Positions 1-7,483 of a stretch of DNA of 64,000 nt are shown here, one piece after another. Each line of letters opens with the position of its first letter. Position 1 is the stretch's first letter. The position numbers and the translations under genes were made by a program. The notes beneath the pieces are model-generated. The model did no database searches. It was given only the letters and a program-made list of their open reading frames with translations, and was not told the DNA's origin. Source of the stretch: Sporichthya brevicatena (GTDB taxonomy: Bacteria; Actinomycetota; Actinomycetes; Sporichthyales; Sporichthyaceae); the NCBI RefSeq assembly GCF_039525035.1, contig NZ_BAAAHE010000038.1:42398-106397 (forward strand). Reading direction: 5' to 3'.

Positions 1-1153
1 AGATCCAACCGAAGGTGTTGGCCAGCAGCGGCAAGGTGACCGCCGACGCGGTGCCGAGGTAGAACCATCGGCTGCGCGGCACGCGCCCGCGCCGGGTGAC
101 CCAGAGTCCGGCCAGCGCGATCAGGATCGCGAGGCTGCCGAACCCGATCATCAGGCGGAACGACCAGTACGCGACCGGGATGTTCGGCTTGTAGTTCCCG
201 GGGCCGTAGGTCTGCTCGTACTCCCGCTGCACGTCGTTGATGCCCTCGACGGTCCCGTCCGGGTCTCCGGTCGCCATGAACGAGAGCAGCCCGGGGATGC
301 GGATGCTCGCGATCTCCTCCTCGCCGTCGAGCGAGCCGATCGTGAACAGGGAGAAGCCGGCCTTGTCGGTGGTGTCGTACAGCGCCTCGGCCGCGGCCAT
401 CTTCATCGGCTGCTGCTCGGTCATGATCCGCGCCTGGACGTCGCCACTGATCGCGGTGCCGATGCCGGCGAGCAGCATCACCCACATCGCGAGGCGCATG
501 CTCGGGCGGAACACGTCGGGCGAGGAGGCGCGGCGGATGTGCCAAGCCGCGACGGTCAGCATGAACGCGCCCGCCGTCAGCAGGGCGGCGAGGATCGTGT
601 GCGCGAACGTGACCACCGTCGTGTTCTGGGTGAGTACGGCGCCGAAGTCGTGCAGCTCGGCGCGCCCGCGCTCGGCGTTCATCTCGTAGCCGACCGGGTG
701 CTGCATGAACGAGTTCGCCGCGAGGATGAAGTACGCGGACAGCCAGGTGCCGACGGCGAAGAGCCAGACGCAGGCGAGGTGGACCCGCTTGGGCAACTTG
801 TCCCAGCCGAAGAGCCACAGGCCCAAGAAGGTCGATTCGAGGAAGAACGCGAGCAGCCCCTCGATCGCGAGCGGCGCGCCGAAGATGTCACCGACGAAGC
901 GCGAGTAGTCGCTCCAGTTCATGCCGAACTGGAACTCCTGGACGATGCCCGTCACCACGCCCATGGCGAAGTTGATGACGAGGAGCTTGCCCCAGAACTT
1001 CGTCGCTCGGAGGTAGGCCTCATTGCCGGAGCGGTGCCACGCGGTCTGCAGGCCCGCGACGAGCATCGACAGACCGAGCGTGATCGGCACGAACAGGAAG
1101 TGGTACACGGTGGTGATTCCGAACTGCCACCGCGCGAGGTCGAGCGCGTCCAC
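1..1153 (-). CDS. cydA: Cytochrome bd quinol oxidase subunit I (3' end outside window)
   Basis: Subunit I of cytochrome bd, the high-affinity membrane oxidase that oxidises quinol and reduces O2 under low oxygen. Reading leftwards from a GTG at 1153, the product begins VDALDLARWQFGITTVYHF and continues with hydrophobic segments for 384 codons to the window edge. His18 sits where the family has its N-terminal haem ligand, and a second conserved His lies in TFAHTILAALL. GGAGGAAC lies just upstream of the start. The C-terminal part and cydB would lie to the left. The gene is divergent from the DUF4389 gene; the shared 239-base gap carries a DosR-like box (1249-1262) and no Rex-like site that I can see. 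The family is certain. The exact start is well supported by the RBS. Confidence 0.95.
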   Translation of the reverse strand, partial: MDALDLARWQFGITTVYHFLFVPITLGLSMLVAGLQTAWHRSGNEAYLRATKFWGKLLVINFAMGVVTGIVQEFQFGMNWSDYSRFVGDIFGAPLAIEGLLAFFLESTFLGLWLFGWDKLPKRVHLACVWLFAVGTWLSAYFILAANSFMQHPVGYEMNAERGRAELHDFGAVLTQNTTVVTFAHTILAALLTAGAFMLTVAAWHIRRASSPDVFRPSMRLAMWVMLLAGIGTAISGDVQARIMTEQQPMKMAAAEALYDTTDKAGFSLFTIGSLDGEEEIASIRIPGLLSFMATGDPDGTVEGINDVQREYEQTYGPGNYKPNIPVAYWSFRLMIGFGSLAILIALAGLWVTRRGRVPRSRWFYLGTASAVTLPLLANTFGWI

Positions 1154-1248
1154 GGTTCCTCCGGTCGGACGGGCGGTCTGAACTGATGGCTCCTCACTTT
1201 TCCCGCGCGGGCGGGGGTCGGGGCAGGGGCGGTGGTTGGGGTTCGGCA

Positions 1249-1262
1249 TGGACCTTCGGCCC
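1249..1262 (+). promoter_or_regulatory. DosR-box-like site between cydA and DUF4389 gene
   Basis: TGGACCTTCGGCCC fits the GGGAC-N5-(G/T)CCC shape of mycobacterial DosR boxes. It lies 96 bases before the cydA start and 130 bases before the DUF4389 start, so it could serve either gene. The same pattern recurs at 2953, 4964 and 9217. The assignment is inferred from similarity and from the dosR-like gene at 6717. Confidence 0.5.
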
Positions 1263-1392
1263 GAAGTGCCCGAGTCGAGTGCCTCTGGGGGGAGGTGAGG
1301 CCCGGGGACGAACCTGGAGGGGAGGCGACGGCCCCGGGACGGGCCCGGCCACGACACCCTGCGCTGACGCGCGTCCCGAGAGGAGTCCCCCG

Positions 1393-2780
1393 ATGGGCAC
1401 ACCCGAGCTGATCGGAACGCGCTCCTACCCGGTGCAGGTCAGCGGGCGCCGTGACCCGGAGCTGTCGCGCTGGCTCTGGCTGGTCAAGTGGCTGCTCGTC
1501 CTACCGCACCTCGTCGTCCTGGCGTTTCTCTGGCTGCGTTCGTCCTCCTCACCGCGGTGGCCGGCGTCGCCATTCTTCTGACGGGCCGTTATCCGGCCCC
1601 CATCTTCGAGTTCAACGTCGGCGTTCTGCGCTGGACGTGGCGGGTCCAGCACTACTCCTACGGTGCCCTCGGCACCGATCGGTACCCGCCGTTCACCCTC
1701 GCCGACGTCCCGGACTACCCCGCGCGGCTGGAGGTCGAGCGCCCGGAGCGGCTGTCCCGCGGGCTGGTCCTGGTGAAGTGGTGGCTGCTGGCCATCCCGC
1801 ACTACCTGATCGTGGCGCTGCTGATCGGCGGCATCGGGCCCGTGCTCGACGGCGACGGGCCGCTGCAGTGGTTCTTCACCGGACTGGTCGGCGTCCTGGT
1901 CCTGGCCGCGGGCATCGTGCTGCTGTTCACCGGCCGGTACCCCGAGCCCCTGTACGACCTGGCCGTCGGCATGGACCGGTGGGCGCTGCGGGTCGCCGCC
2001 TACGCCGGCCTGATGACCGACACGTACCCGCCCTTCCGCCTCGACACCGGCGGCACCGAGCCCGGCGCCGCGGAAGCCGCGGTCGCCGTGGAGCCGGCCC
2101 CGGCCCGGGCGGGCTGGACCGCGCGCCGGGTCACGGCGGTCGTCGCCGGAGCGGTGCTCGTCCTGACCGGCAGTGGCCTCGCTGCCGCCGGCGGCGCAAT
2201 GCTGTGGGCGGACCGGACCCAGCGGACCGACGGCCTGCTGATGACGCCGAGCCGGCACTTCGACACCACGGCGTCCGCGTTGGTCAGTGAGGAGATCGAC
2301 CTGCCCGACGTCGACCTCGGGCCCTTCGGTTCGGGATCGTTGCTCGGCACCGTGCGCATCGAGGTCCAGTCCGCGAGCGGGCAGCCGATCTTCGTCGGGA
2401 TCGCCGGGGACGACGACGTCGAGGCCTACCTGCAGGGCGTCGCTCACGCCACCGTCGAGGACCTCTCGCACGGTGCGACGCCGGTCGTCACGGCCGGGGA
2501 TCGCGTCCCTGAGAGCCCGGCGTCGGCGGGGATCTGGGTCGCGTCCGCGGCCGGTGCGGCTCCGCAGGCCGTGACGTGGGACTCCGAGGGCGGCGACTGG
2601 TCGATCGTGGTGATGCCGCCGGACGGCAACGCCGGGTTCGGGGTCACGGTGCGCGCCGGCGCCGAGGTCCCGGCCCTGACGTGGATCGCCGGCGGTGCCC
2701 TCGGGGCCGGTGGGGCTCTGCTCGTCGCGGGCCTGGTCCTGATGACCGTCCCGATCGTCCGCGCCGCCCACCCGGCCTGA
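1393..2780 (+). pseudogene. DUF4389 membrane protein, single-base frameshift
   Basis: The gene opens at ATG 1393 behind GAGAGGAG and reads MGTPELIGTRSYPVQVSGR through ...VVLAFLWL (1534-1536). The homologous continuation AFVLLTAVAGVAILLTGRYP is in the -1 frame from about 1536. The whole span is 1388 bases, one short of a multiple of three, as expected if one base is missing near 1536. The combined product of about 462 residues has two DUF4389 units, each with transmembrane segments and a TGRYP motif (near 1583 and 1933). An extracytoplasmic domain and a final transmembrane segment (about 2680-2770) follow. Function is unknown. The shift may be a real mutation or a sequencing error; codon use downstream looks normal, which suggests either an error or a very recent lesion. 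Confidence 0.8.
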
Positions 2781-2788
2781 GCGCGAAA

Positions 2789-2819
2789 GGCGCCGCCGTC
2801 CCCGGTGGACGGCGGCGCC
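2789..2819. terminator. Perfect 13-bp hairpin, bidirectional terminator candidate
   Basis: GGCGCCGCCGTCC (2789-2801) pairs perfectly with GGACGGCGGCGCC (2807-2819) around a 5-base loop, eight bases after the DUF4389 stop. No T-tract follows, which is common in actinomycetes. It could also end a transcript coming from the right (see the site at 2953). Confidence 0.75.
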
Positions 2820-2952
2820 GGCCGGTCGGGCCCGGTGAAAGCCGACCGGCGGCCCGGGCGAGACAGGCGGCGCTGCGGTGCCGCGGCCCGGTGCGTCTCC
2901 AGTCTGGCGGTCGGCGGGCGGCGAAACAGGTGCAGATCGGACCGAATCGGGA

Positions 2953-2966
2953 TGGACCAAAGTCCC
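2953..2966 (+). promoter_or_regulatory. DosR-box-like site in a convergent gap
   Basis: TGGACCAAAGTCCC matches the DosR-box pattern, including the AAAGTCCC half of the mycobacterial consensus. It lies between two convergent gene ends (2780 and 3003), where no protein gene start is visible, so it may be fortuitous or may drive an untranslated RNA. Confidence 0.4.
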
Positions 2967-3002
2967 TCGCGAACCGGGTCCTCCGTCAGGTCGCCGGGCC
3001 GG

Positions 3003-3383
3003 TCACCGGGCCGGGACGATGAGGACCGGGGTGGTGCCGCGGCGGACGCAGGCCTCGCTGACCGAGCCGAGGAGCGTGGTGGCGAGCCCGCCCTTCCCGT
3101 GACTGCCGACGACGAGCAGGTCGGCGTCGCGGGCGGCGTCGAGCAGGACGTCGGCGGGCTTGCCGGCGACGACGCGGGTCGTGATCCCCGGCGCAGCGCC
3201 CGGGTGGTGCGCGAGGACGTCCTGCAGGTCGCGGTGCAGCTGCTCCGTCGCCGCCTCCTCGGACGGGTCGGCGCAGACCACCTCCAGCCGCGCGCCGGTG
3301 CCCGCCGCGTGCCGGACCGCCCAGTCCAGGGCGCGGCGGCCGCCGGCCGAGCCGTCCACGCCGACCACCACGAGCCGCTCCAT
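3003..3383 (-). CDS. Universal stress protein, single UspA domain
   Basis: A 126-residue UspA-fold protein of the kind induced in dormancy or starvation; soluble, probably ATP-binding. It starts at ATG 3383 (MERLVVVGVDGSAGG), the Walker-like N-terminal strand-loop typical of the family. It ends with GSHGKGGLATTLLGS, matching the G-2x-G-9x-G(S/T) nucleotide-binding motif, then TPVLIVPAR. It follows the APH/ATPase gene by 23 bases on the same strand and is likely cotranscribed with it, as in mycobacterial Dos-regulon neighbourhoods where such genes sit together. Longer upstream starts would overlap the previous gene, so the internal ATG is preferred. Confidence 0.9.
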   Translation of the reverse strand: MERLVVVGVDGSAGGRRALDWAVRHAAGTGARLEVVCADPSEEAATEQLHRDLQDVLAHHPGAAPGITTRVVAGKPADVLLDAARDADLLVVGSHGKGGLATTLLGSVSEACVRRGTTPVLIVPAR

Positions 3384-3406
3384 GGCGTCCTCCACTGCCG
3401 GCGACC

Positions 3407-4879
3407 TCAGAGAGCGCCGAGGACGACGTCGACGGCGTGCTTGTGGGCGTCCGCGAGCTCGCCGCCGGTGTCGACGGGGACCGCGTCGGACCAGGGGTCG
3501 GCGTTCGCGCGCATCGCGGCGGCGATCTCGGCGTTCGCGTCGGACGGTCCGCGGCGGCCGACCATGCGGGCGTCGGCAACCTCGGCGGGGGCGACGCACT
3601 GCAGGCCGACGAGGACGGCGGCGGTGCGTTCCGCGAGGTCGCGGGCCTGCGCCCGCGGTGCCGCCGAGGTCCACGACCCGTCGAGGATCACCGACCGGCC
3701 GTGGGTGAGCAGCGCCTCGGCGCGTTCCATCACGGCCGCGTAGGTCGCGGCGATGTGCTCGGGCGCGTAGAGCCCGTCGCCGTAGCCGGCCGGTGCGGGG
3801 GTGTCGGGGTCGAGGCCGGCGAGCTCCTTGCGGACGCGGTCGGTGCTGATCACCGTGCAGTCGAGGTCGGCCGCAATCGCGTGGGCGAGCGTCGACTTGC
3901 CCGTGCCGGGCAGCCCACCGACGAGGATCAGGCGCACCGTCCCCGCCGCGAGGTGGTCGCGGCAGAGCTGGGCCAGCGCGCGGGCGGCGGCCGGTGCCTC
4001 GGGGTCGCCCTGGCGGGCGCGAACGCAGGTGACCTTGGCGCGGACCAGCGCGCGATACGCCTGGTAGTGGTGCACGAGCGAGGCGGGCGCGTCGTCGCCG
4101 GTGAGCCGCCGGTACTCGGTCAGCAGGAGCCGGCCGAGTTCGGGGGCGCCGAGGCGTTCGAGGTCCATCGCGAGGAATGCGATGTCGTCGATGCGGTCCA
4201 CGTGACGCAGGTGGTCGTCGAACTCCAGGCAGTCGAGGATCTGCGGTCCCTCGGGCAGCAGGAAGATGTCGTCGGCGAGCAGGTCCCCGTGGCCGTCGAC
4301 GACGGCGCCGGCGGCGATCCGCGCGTCGAACAGCGCGGTCCGCCCGTCGAGGTAGCGAATCGCCGCGGCCTCGATCGCGTCCACGTCGTCGGTCCCGAGC
4401 GGTGCGTCGGGCCAGGACGCGATGAGCTCCCGGAGTTCGGCGATGCTCGACGCCCAGTTGGCGCGGATCGCCGCGACGGTCGCGTCGGCGTCGATGTCCG
4501 GGCGTCGGTCGCAGCCCGCGTGGAAGTCGGCGATGCGGCGAGCGATCTCGGTGAGCACCGCACCGTCGGCCCGGCCCTCCCGCGCGAGCGTGGCCAGCCG
4601 GGTCTCGGGCGGCATGCGGCGCATGACGATGACGGGCTCGGTGGCGTGCCCGTCGGGCAGGTGCAGCTCGGCCACGCCGAGGTAGGCCTCCGGGGCGAGG
4701 CGGCGGTTCAGCTCGACCTCGCGCCGGCAGACACGGTCGCGTTCGGCCACCGAGGTGAAGTCGCAGAACCCCAGGTCGACGGGTTTCTTCACCTTGTACG
4801 CGCGGTCGCCGAGGAGCAGCACCACGCCGGTGTGCGTCTCGTGCACCTGCGCGAAGGGGATGACGCTCGGTCCGGGCAC
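3407..4879 (-). CDS. Bifunctional APH-like phosphotransferase / AAA ATPase (Rv2004c-like)
   Basis: A 490-residue fusion. The N-terminal part resembles aminoglycoside/choline-kinase-fold phosphotransferases (VVDGHGDLLADDIFLL near residue 200 is the catalytic HGD loop). The C-terminal part is a P-loop kinase-like domain (GGLPGTGKST near residue 330, then DxDCTVISTDRVRKEL). This architecture is known in Mycobacterium tuberculosis Rv2004c, a DosR-regulon gene of unknown substrate. I chose the GTG at 4879, which has GAGGAGG seven bases upstream and begins VPGPSVIPFAQVHETH; longer starts would run into the divergent kinase gene. A DosR-like box lies 85 bases upstream. The phosphorylated substrate is unknown. 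Confidence 0.85.
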   Translation of the reverse strand: MPGPSVIPFAQVHETHTGVVLLLGDRAYKVKKPVDLGFCDFTSVAERDRVCRREVELNRRLAPEAYLGVAELHLPDGHATEPVIVMRRMPPETRLATLAREGRADGAVLTEIARRIADFHAGCDRRPDIDADATVAAIRANWASSIAELRELIASWPDAPLGTDDVDAIEAAAIRYLDGRTALFDARIAAGAVVDGHGDLLADDIFLLPEGPQILDCLEFDDHLRHVDRIDDIAFLAMDLERLGAPELGRLLLTEYRRLTGDDAPASLVHHYQAYRALVRAKVTCVRARQGDPEAPAAARALAQLCRDHLAAGTVRLILVGGLPGTGKSTLAHAIAADLDCTVISTDRVRKELAGLDPDTPAPAGYGDGLYAPEHIAATYAAVMERAEALLTHGRSVILDGSWTSAAPRAQARDLAERTAAVLVGLQCVAPAEVADARMVGRRGPSDANAEIAAAMRANADPWSDAVPVDTGGELADAHKHAVDVVLGAL

Positions 4880-4963
4880 GGCCGGCCTCCTCGGGGTTGC
4901 GGCTCGGGAGAAGGCTGCCCTTTCCCTGCGCGCGTGAACAGGGCCGCCCGGCACGGACCCGCC

Positions 4964-4977
4964 GGGCCGGTGGTCCC
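4964..4977 (-). promoter_or_regulatory. DosR-box-like site between APH/ATPase and sensor kinase
   Basis: Read on the minus strand this is GGGACCACCGGCCC, differing only in the first two positions and the centre from the sites at 1249 and 9217. It sits 36 bases before the histidine kinase start and 84 before the APH/ATPase start, so it could autoregulate the two-component pair and control the divergent gene. Confidence 0.5.
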
Positions 4978-5013
4978 TGGTGCGGCGATTCCGGGGTCCG
5001 GCATGCTGATCGG

Positions 5014-6735
5014 GTGACCGGTCCCGAACCGTCCTCCGAGCTGCCGCAGGTGCCGCTGCTCGAATTCGACCAACTGCTCTCGCAGCTGGTCGACCGCGCT
5101 CAGGAGCTGATGGGCACACAGAGTCGCCTTCGGGGGCTGCTGGCGGCGAACACGGCCATCATCGGCAACCTCGCGCTGCCCGTCGTGCTGCGGCGGATCG
5201 TCGAGGTCGCGTGTGAGCTGGTCAACGCCCGGTACGGCGCGCTCGGCGTCCTGGCCCCGGCCGGCGGGCTGGAGCAGTTCATCCACGTCGGCATGGACGA
5301 CGACGCGGTCGAGCGCATCGGTCACCTCCCCGCGGGCAAGGGACTGCTCGGTGCGCTGATCGACGAGCCGCAGCCGATTCGCCTGCAGAACATCGGGGAC
5401 GATCCGCGGTCGGTCGGCTTCCCCGCGAACCACCCCCCGATGGCGAGCTTCCTCGGGGTCCCGATCCGCGTCCGTGACGAGGTGTTCGGCAACCTCTACC
5501 TCTCCGAGTCCGCCTCCGGTCGGTTCTCGGAGGACGACGAACGCGTCGTCGTCGCCCTGGCCGCCACCGCCGGTGTCGTCATCGAGAACGCGCGCCTGTT
5601 CGAGCAGGCCAAGCGGCGGCAGGACTGGCTCCGTGCCTCCATGCGGATCCAGCAGCGGCTGATGGCGCCGGGCGGGGAGAACCCGCTGGAGCTGATCGCC
5701 CGTCAGGCACTGACGCTCGCGGAGGCGGACCTCGTCTCCGTCGTGCTCCCGTCCTCCGATCCGGACGTGCTGCAGGTCGCGGTGGCCGCGGGCGAGCGGG
5801 GCGCGGAGATCGTCGGGTACGCGTACCCGCGCGCGGACTCGATCGTGGGGCTCGCGCTGGAGACCGGGCGCCCGGTGATGCTCGGCGACGCCGCGACCGA
5901 GGAACGGCACGTCGTGCACCTGACGCGCGTCCTCGAGGTCGGGGCCACGATGGTCGTCCCGCTCATCGGCACGGTGGGCACTCGCGGGGCGTTGACCGTG
6001 GCGCGCCAGCGCGGGCGGCGGCGCTTCGACGACGCGGATCTCGACATGGCGCTCGCGTTCGCGAACCACGCCGCGGTCGCGCTGGAGCTGGCCGACGCGC
6101 GCGTGGACCAGGAGCGCGTACTCCTGCTGGAGGACCGCGACCGGATCGCCCGCGACCTGCACGACCACGTGATTCAGCGGCTCTTCGCCGCCGGCATGAC
6201 GCTGCAGGGCGCAGCCGGGCTCCGGGAGAGCGAGCGCGCGGCGCGGATCGACCGCGTCGTGACGGACATCGACGACGTCATCGCGCAGATCCGAACCTCG
6301 ATCTTCGGTCTGCGCGGCACGTCGGGGCAGAAGCCGGCGACGCCGCGGGCGCGGATCCTCGAGGTCGCCGCGGAGACCACCGCGGTGCTCGGGTTCGAAC
6401 CGCGGGTCCGGTTCGGCGGGCCCGTCGACACGATGGTCGGGCCGGAGATGGCGGACGACCTCGTCGCCGTCGCACGCGAGGCGTTGAGCAACGCCGCCCG
6501 GCACGCCCAGGCGACCGCGGTGGAGCTCTCGCTGACGGTCACGGCCGAGGCGCTCACGCTGGAGGTCGTGGACGACGGTGTCGGGCTCGGGGAGTCCGCG
6601 CGCCGCAGCGGCCTGGAGAACATGCGCGTCCGCGCCGAGCAGTACGGCGGCACCCTGGAGGTCGGGCCCGCCCCGGCCGAGCACACGACACCGAACCGCG
6701 AAGGGACACACCTGCGATGGACGATTCCGCTGTGA
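5014..6735 (+). CDS. DosS/DosT-like GAF-GAF sensor histidine kinase
   Basis: A 573-residue soluble kinase of the DosS/DosT type (DosT is also about 573 residues), which senses O2, NO, CO or redox state through haem in GAF-A. GAF-A spans about residues 55-195, GAF-B about 225-360, HisKA_3 about 370-440 and HATPase about 470-573. His140 in NHPPM and Tyr162 in GNLYL stand 22 residues apart, the spacing of the DosS proximal His149 and distal Tyr171. The phospho-acceptor is His383 in RDLHDHVIQRL; the ATP lid includes DDGVGL. The start is GTG 5014 (VTGPEPSSELP); an upstream ATG would enter the divergent promoter. It overlaps the regulator gene by 19 bases, so the two are surely one operon. Confidence 0.93.
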   Translation: MTGPEPSSELPQVPLLEFDQLLSQLVDRAQELMGTQSRLRGLLAANTAIIGNLALPVVLRRIVEVACELVNARYGALGVLAPAGGLEQFIHVGMDDDAVERIGHLPAGKGLLGALIDEPQPIRLQNIGDDPRSVGFPANHPPMASFLGVPIRVRDEVFGNLYLSESASGRFSEDDERVVVALAATAGVVIENARLFEQAKRRQDWLRASMRIQQRLMAPGGENPLELIARQALTLAEADLVSVVLPSSDPDVLQVAVAAGERGAEIVGYAYPRADSIVGLALETGRPVMLGDAATEERHVVHLTRVLEVGATMVVPLIGTVGTRGALTVARQRGRRRFDDADLDMALAFANHAAVALELADARVDQERVLLLEDRDRIARDLHDHVIQRLFAAGMTLQGAAGLRESERAARIDRVVTDIDDVIAQIRTSIFGLRGTSGQKPATPRARILEVAAETTAVLGFEPRVRFGGPVDTMVGPEMADDLVAVAREALSNAARHAQATAVELSLTVTAEALTLEVVDDGVGLGESARRSGLENMRVRAEQYGGTLEVGPAPAEHTTPNREGTHLRWTIPL

Positions 6736-7391
6736 ACCCGGAGGCGGACGAGCAGATCACCGTGTTCCTGCTCGACGACCACGAGATCGTGCGGCGCGGG
6801 ATCGCCGACCTGCTCGAGGCCGCGCCCGACATCTCGGTCGTCGGCGACGCCGGCACCGCGGCGCAGGCGCTGCCGCGCATCAAGGCACTTGAGCCGAAGG
6901 TCGCCGTCCTCGACGGGCGACTCCCGGACGGCAGCGGCATCGACGTCTGCCGTGACGTGCGGTCCGCCGTCCCCGGGACGCGCTGCATCATCCTCACCTC
7001 CTACGACGACGACGACGCGATCCTCGGCGCCGTCATGGCCGGCGCCGCGGGCTACCTGCTCAAGGAGATCAAGGGCAGCAACCTCGTCGACGCGATCCGG
7101 CAGGTCGCCGCGGGCCACTCACTGCTCGACCCGGCTGTGACCGAACGGGTCCTCACCCGCCTCCGCGAGGGCGACAAGGTCGACCCCCGCTGGGAAGCCC
7201 TGACGGCCCGCGAGCGCGAGATCCTCGACCTCGTCACCGAGGGCATGACGAACCGTGAGATCGGCGAACGCCTCTTCCTCGCCGAGAAGACCGTCAAGAA
7301 CTACGTCTCCGTCATGCTCACCAAGCTCGGCATGGAGCGCCGCGCCCAGGCCGCGGTCTTCGGCGCCGAGATGCGCAAGAAGGAGCAGTAA
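6717..7391 (+). CDS. DosR/DevR-like NarL-family response regulator
   Basis: A 224-residue cytoplasmic DNA-binding regulator, the partner of the overlapping kinase. The receiver domain has the acidic pair Asp20-Asp21, phospho-acceptor Asp66 in AVLDGRLPDG, the switch Thr in ILTSY and the conserved Lys in YLLKEIKG. The LuxR-type HTH ends in FLAEKTVKNYV then LGMERRAQAAVF, nearly identical to the DNA-contacting helix of M. tuberculosis DosR. This suggests the same operator preference and agrees with the DosR-like boxes found nearby. The start at 6717 lies inside the kinase 3' end behind GAAGGGAC. A pair of palindromes follows the stop codon. Confidence 0.93.
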   Translation: MDDSAVNPEADEQITVFLLDDHEIVRRGIADLLEAAPDISVVGDAGTAAQALPRIKALEPKVAVLDGRLPDGSGIDVCRDVRSAVPGTRCIILTSYDDDDAILGAVMAGAAGYLLKEIKGSNLVDAIRQVAAGHSLLDPAVTERVLTRLREGDKVDPRWEALTAREREILDLVTEGMTNREIGERLFLAEKTVKNYVSVMLTKLGMERRAQAAVFGAEMRKKEQ

Positions 7392-7407
7392 CCCCGGACG
7401 CCGACCC

Positions 7408-7434
7408 TGCACTGGAGATGACATCTCCAGTGCA
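7408..7434. repeat. 27-base palindromic repeat, copy 1
   Basis: TGCACTGGAGATG (7408-7420), one central A, then CATCTCCAGTGCA (7422-7434): a perfect 13-bp inverted repeat. The identical 27-mer is found at 37084. It lies 17 bases after the dosR-like stop, between convergent genes. Confidence 0.85.
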
Positions 7435-7452
7435 CATGTGGGGGTCGGCCCC

Positions 7453-7479
7453 TGCACAAGAGATGTCATCTTCAGTGCA
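7453..7479. repeat. 27-base palindromic repeat, copy 2 (diverged)
   Basis: TGCACAAGAGATG, central T, CATCTTCAGTGCA; two arm positions differ from copy 1, and the flanks extend the pairing with CCCC/GGGG. It ends four bases before the SulP stop codon, so the pair fills the convergent gap and may act as a two-way terminator. Confidence 0.8.
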
Positions 7480-7483
7480 GGGG

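Noticed and set aside
1534..1540. Programmed -1 frameshift in the DUF4389 gene
   Set aside because: No X-XXY-YYZ slippery run or following pseudoknot is apparent; a lost base is simpler.
4897..5013. ATG 4897 as start of the sensor kinase
   Set aside because: It would code an Arg/Gly-rich non-family N-terminus over the divergent RBS and DosR-like box; GTG 5014 gives the usual DosT length.
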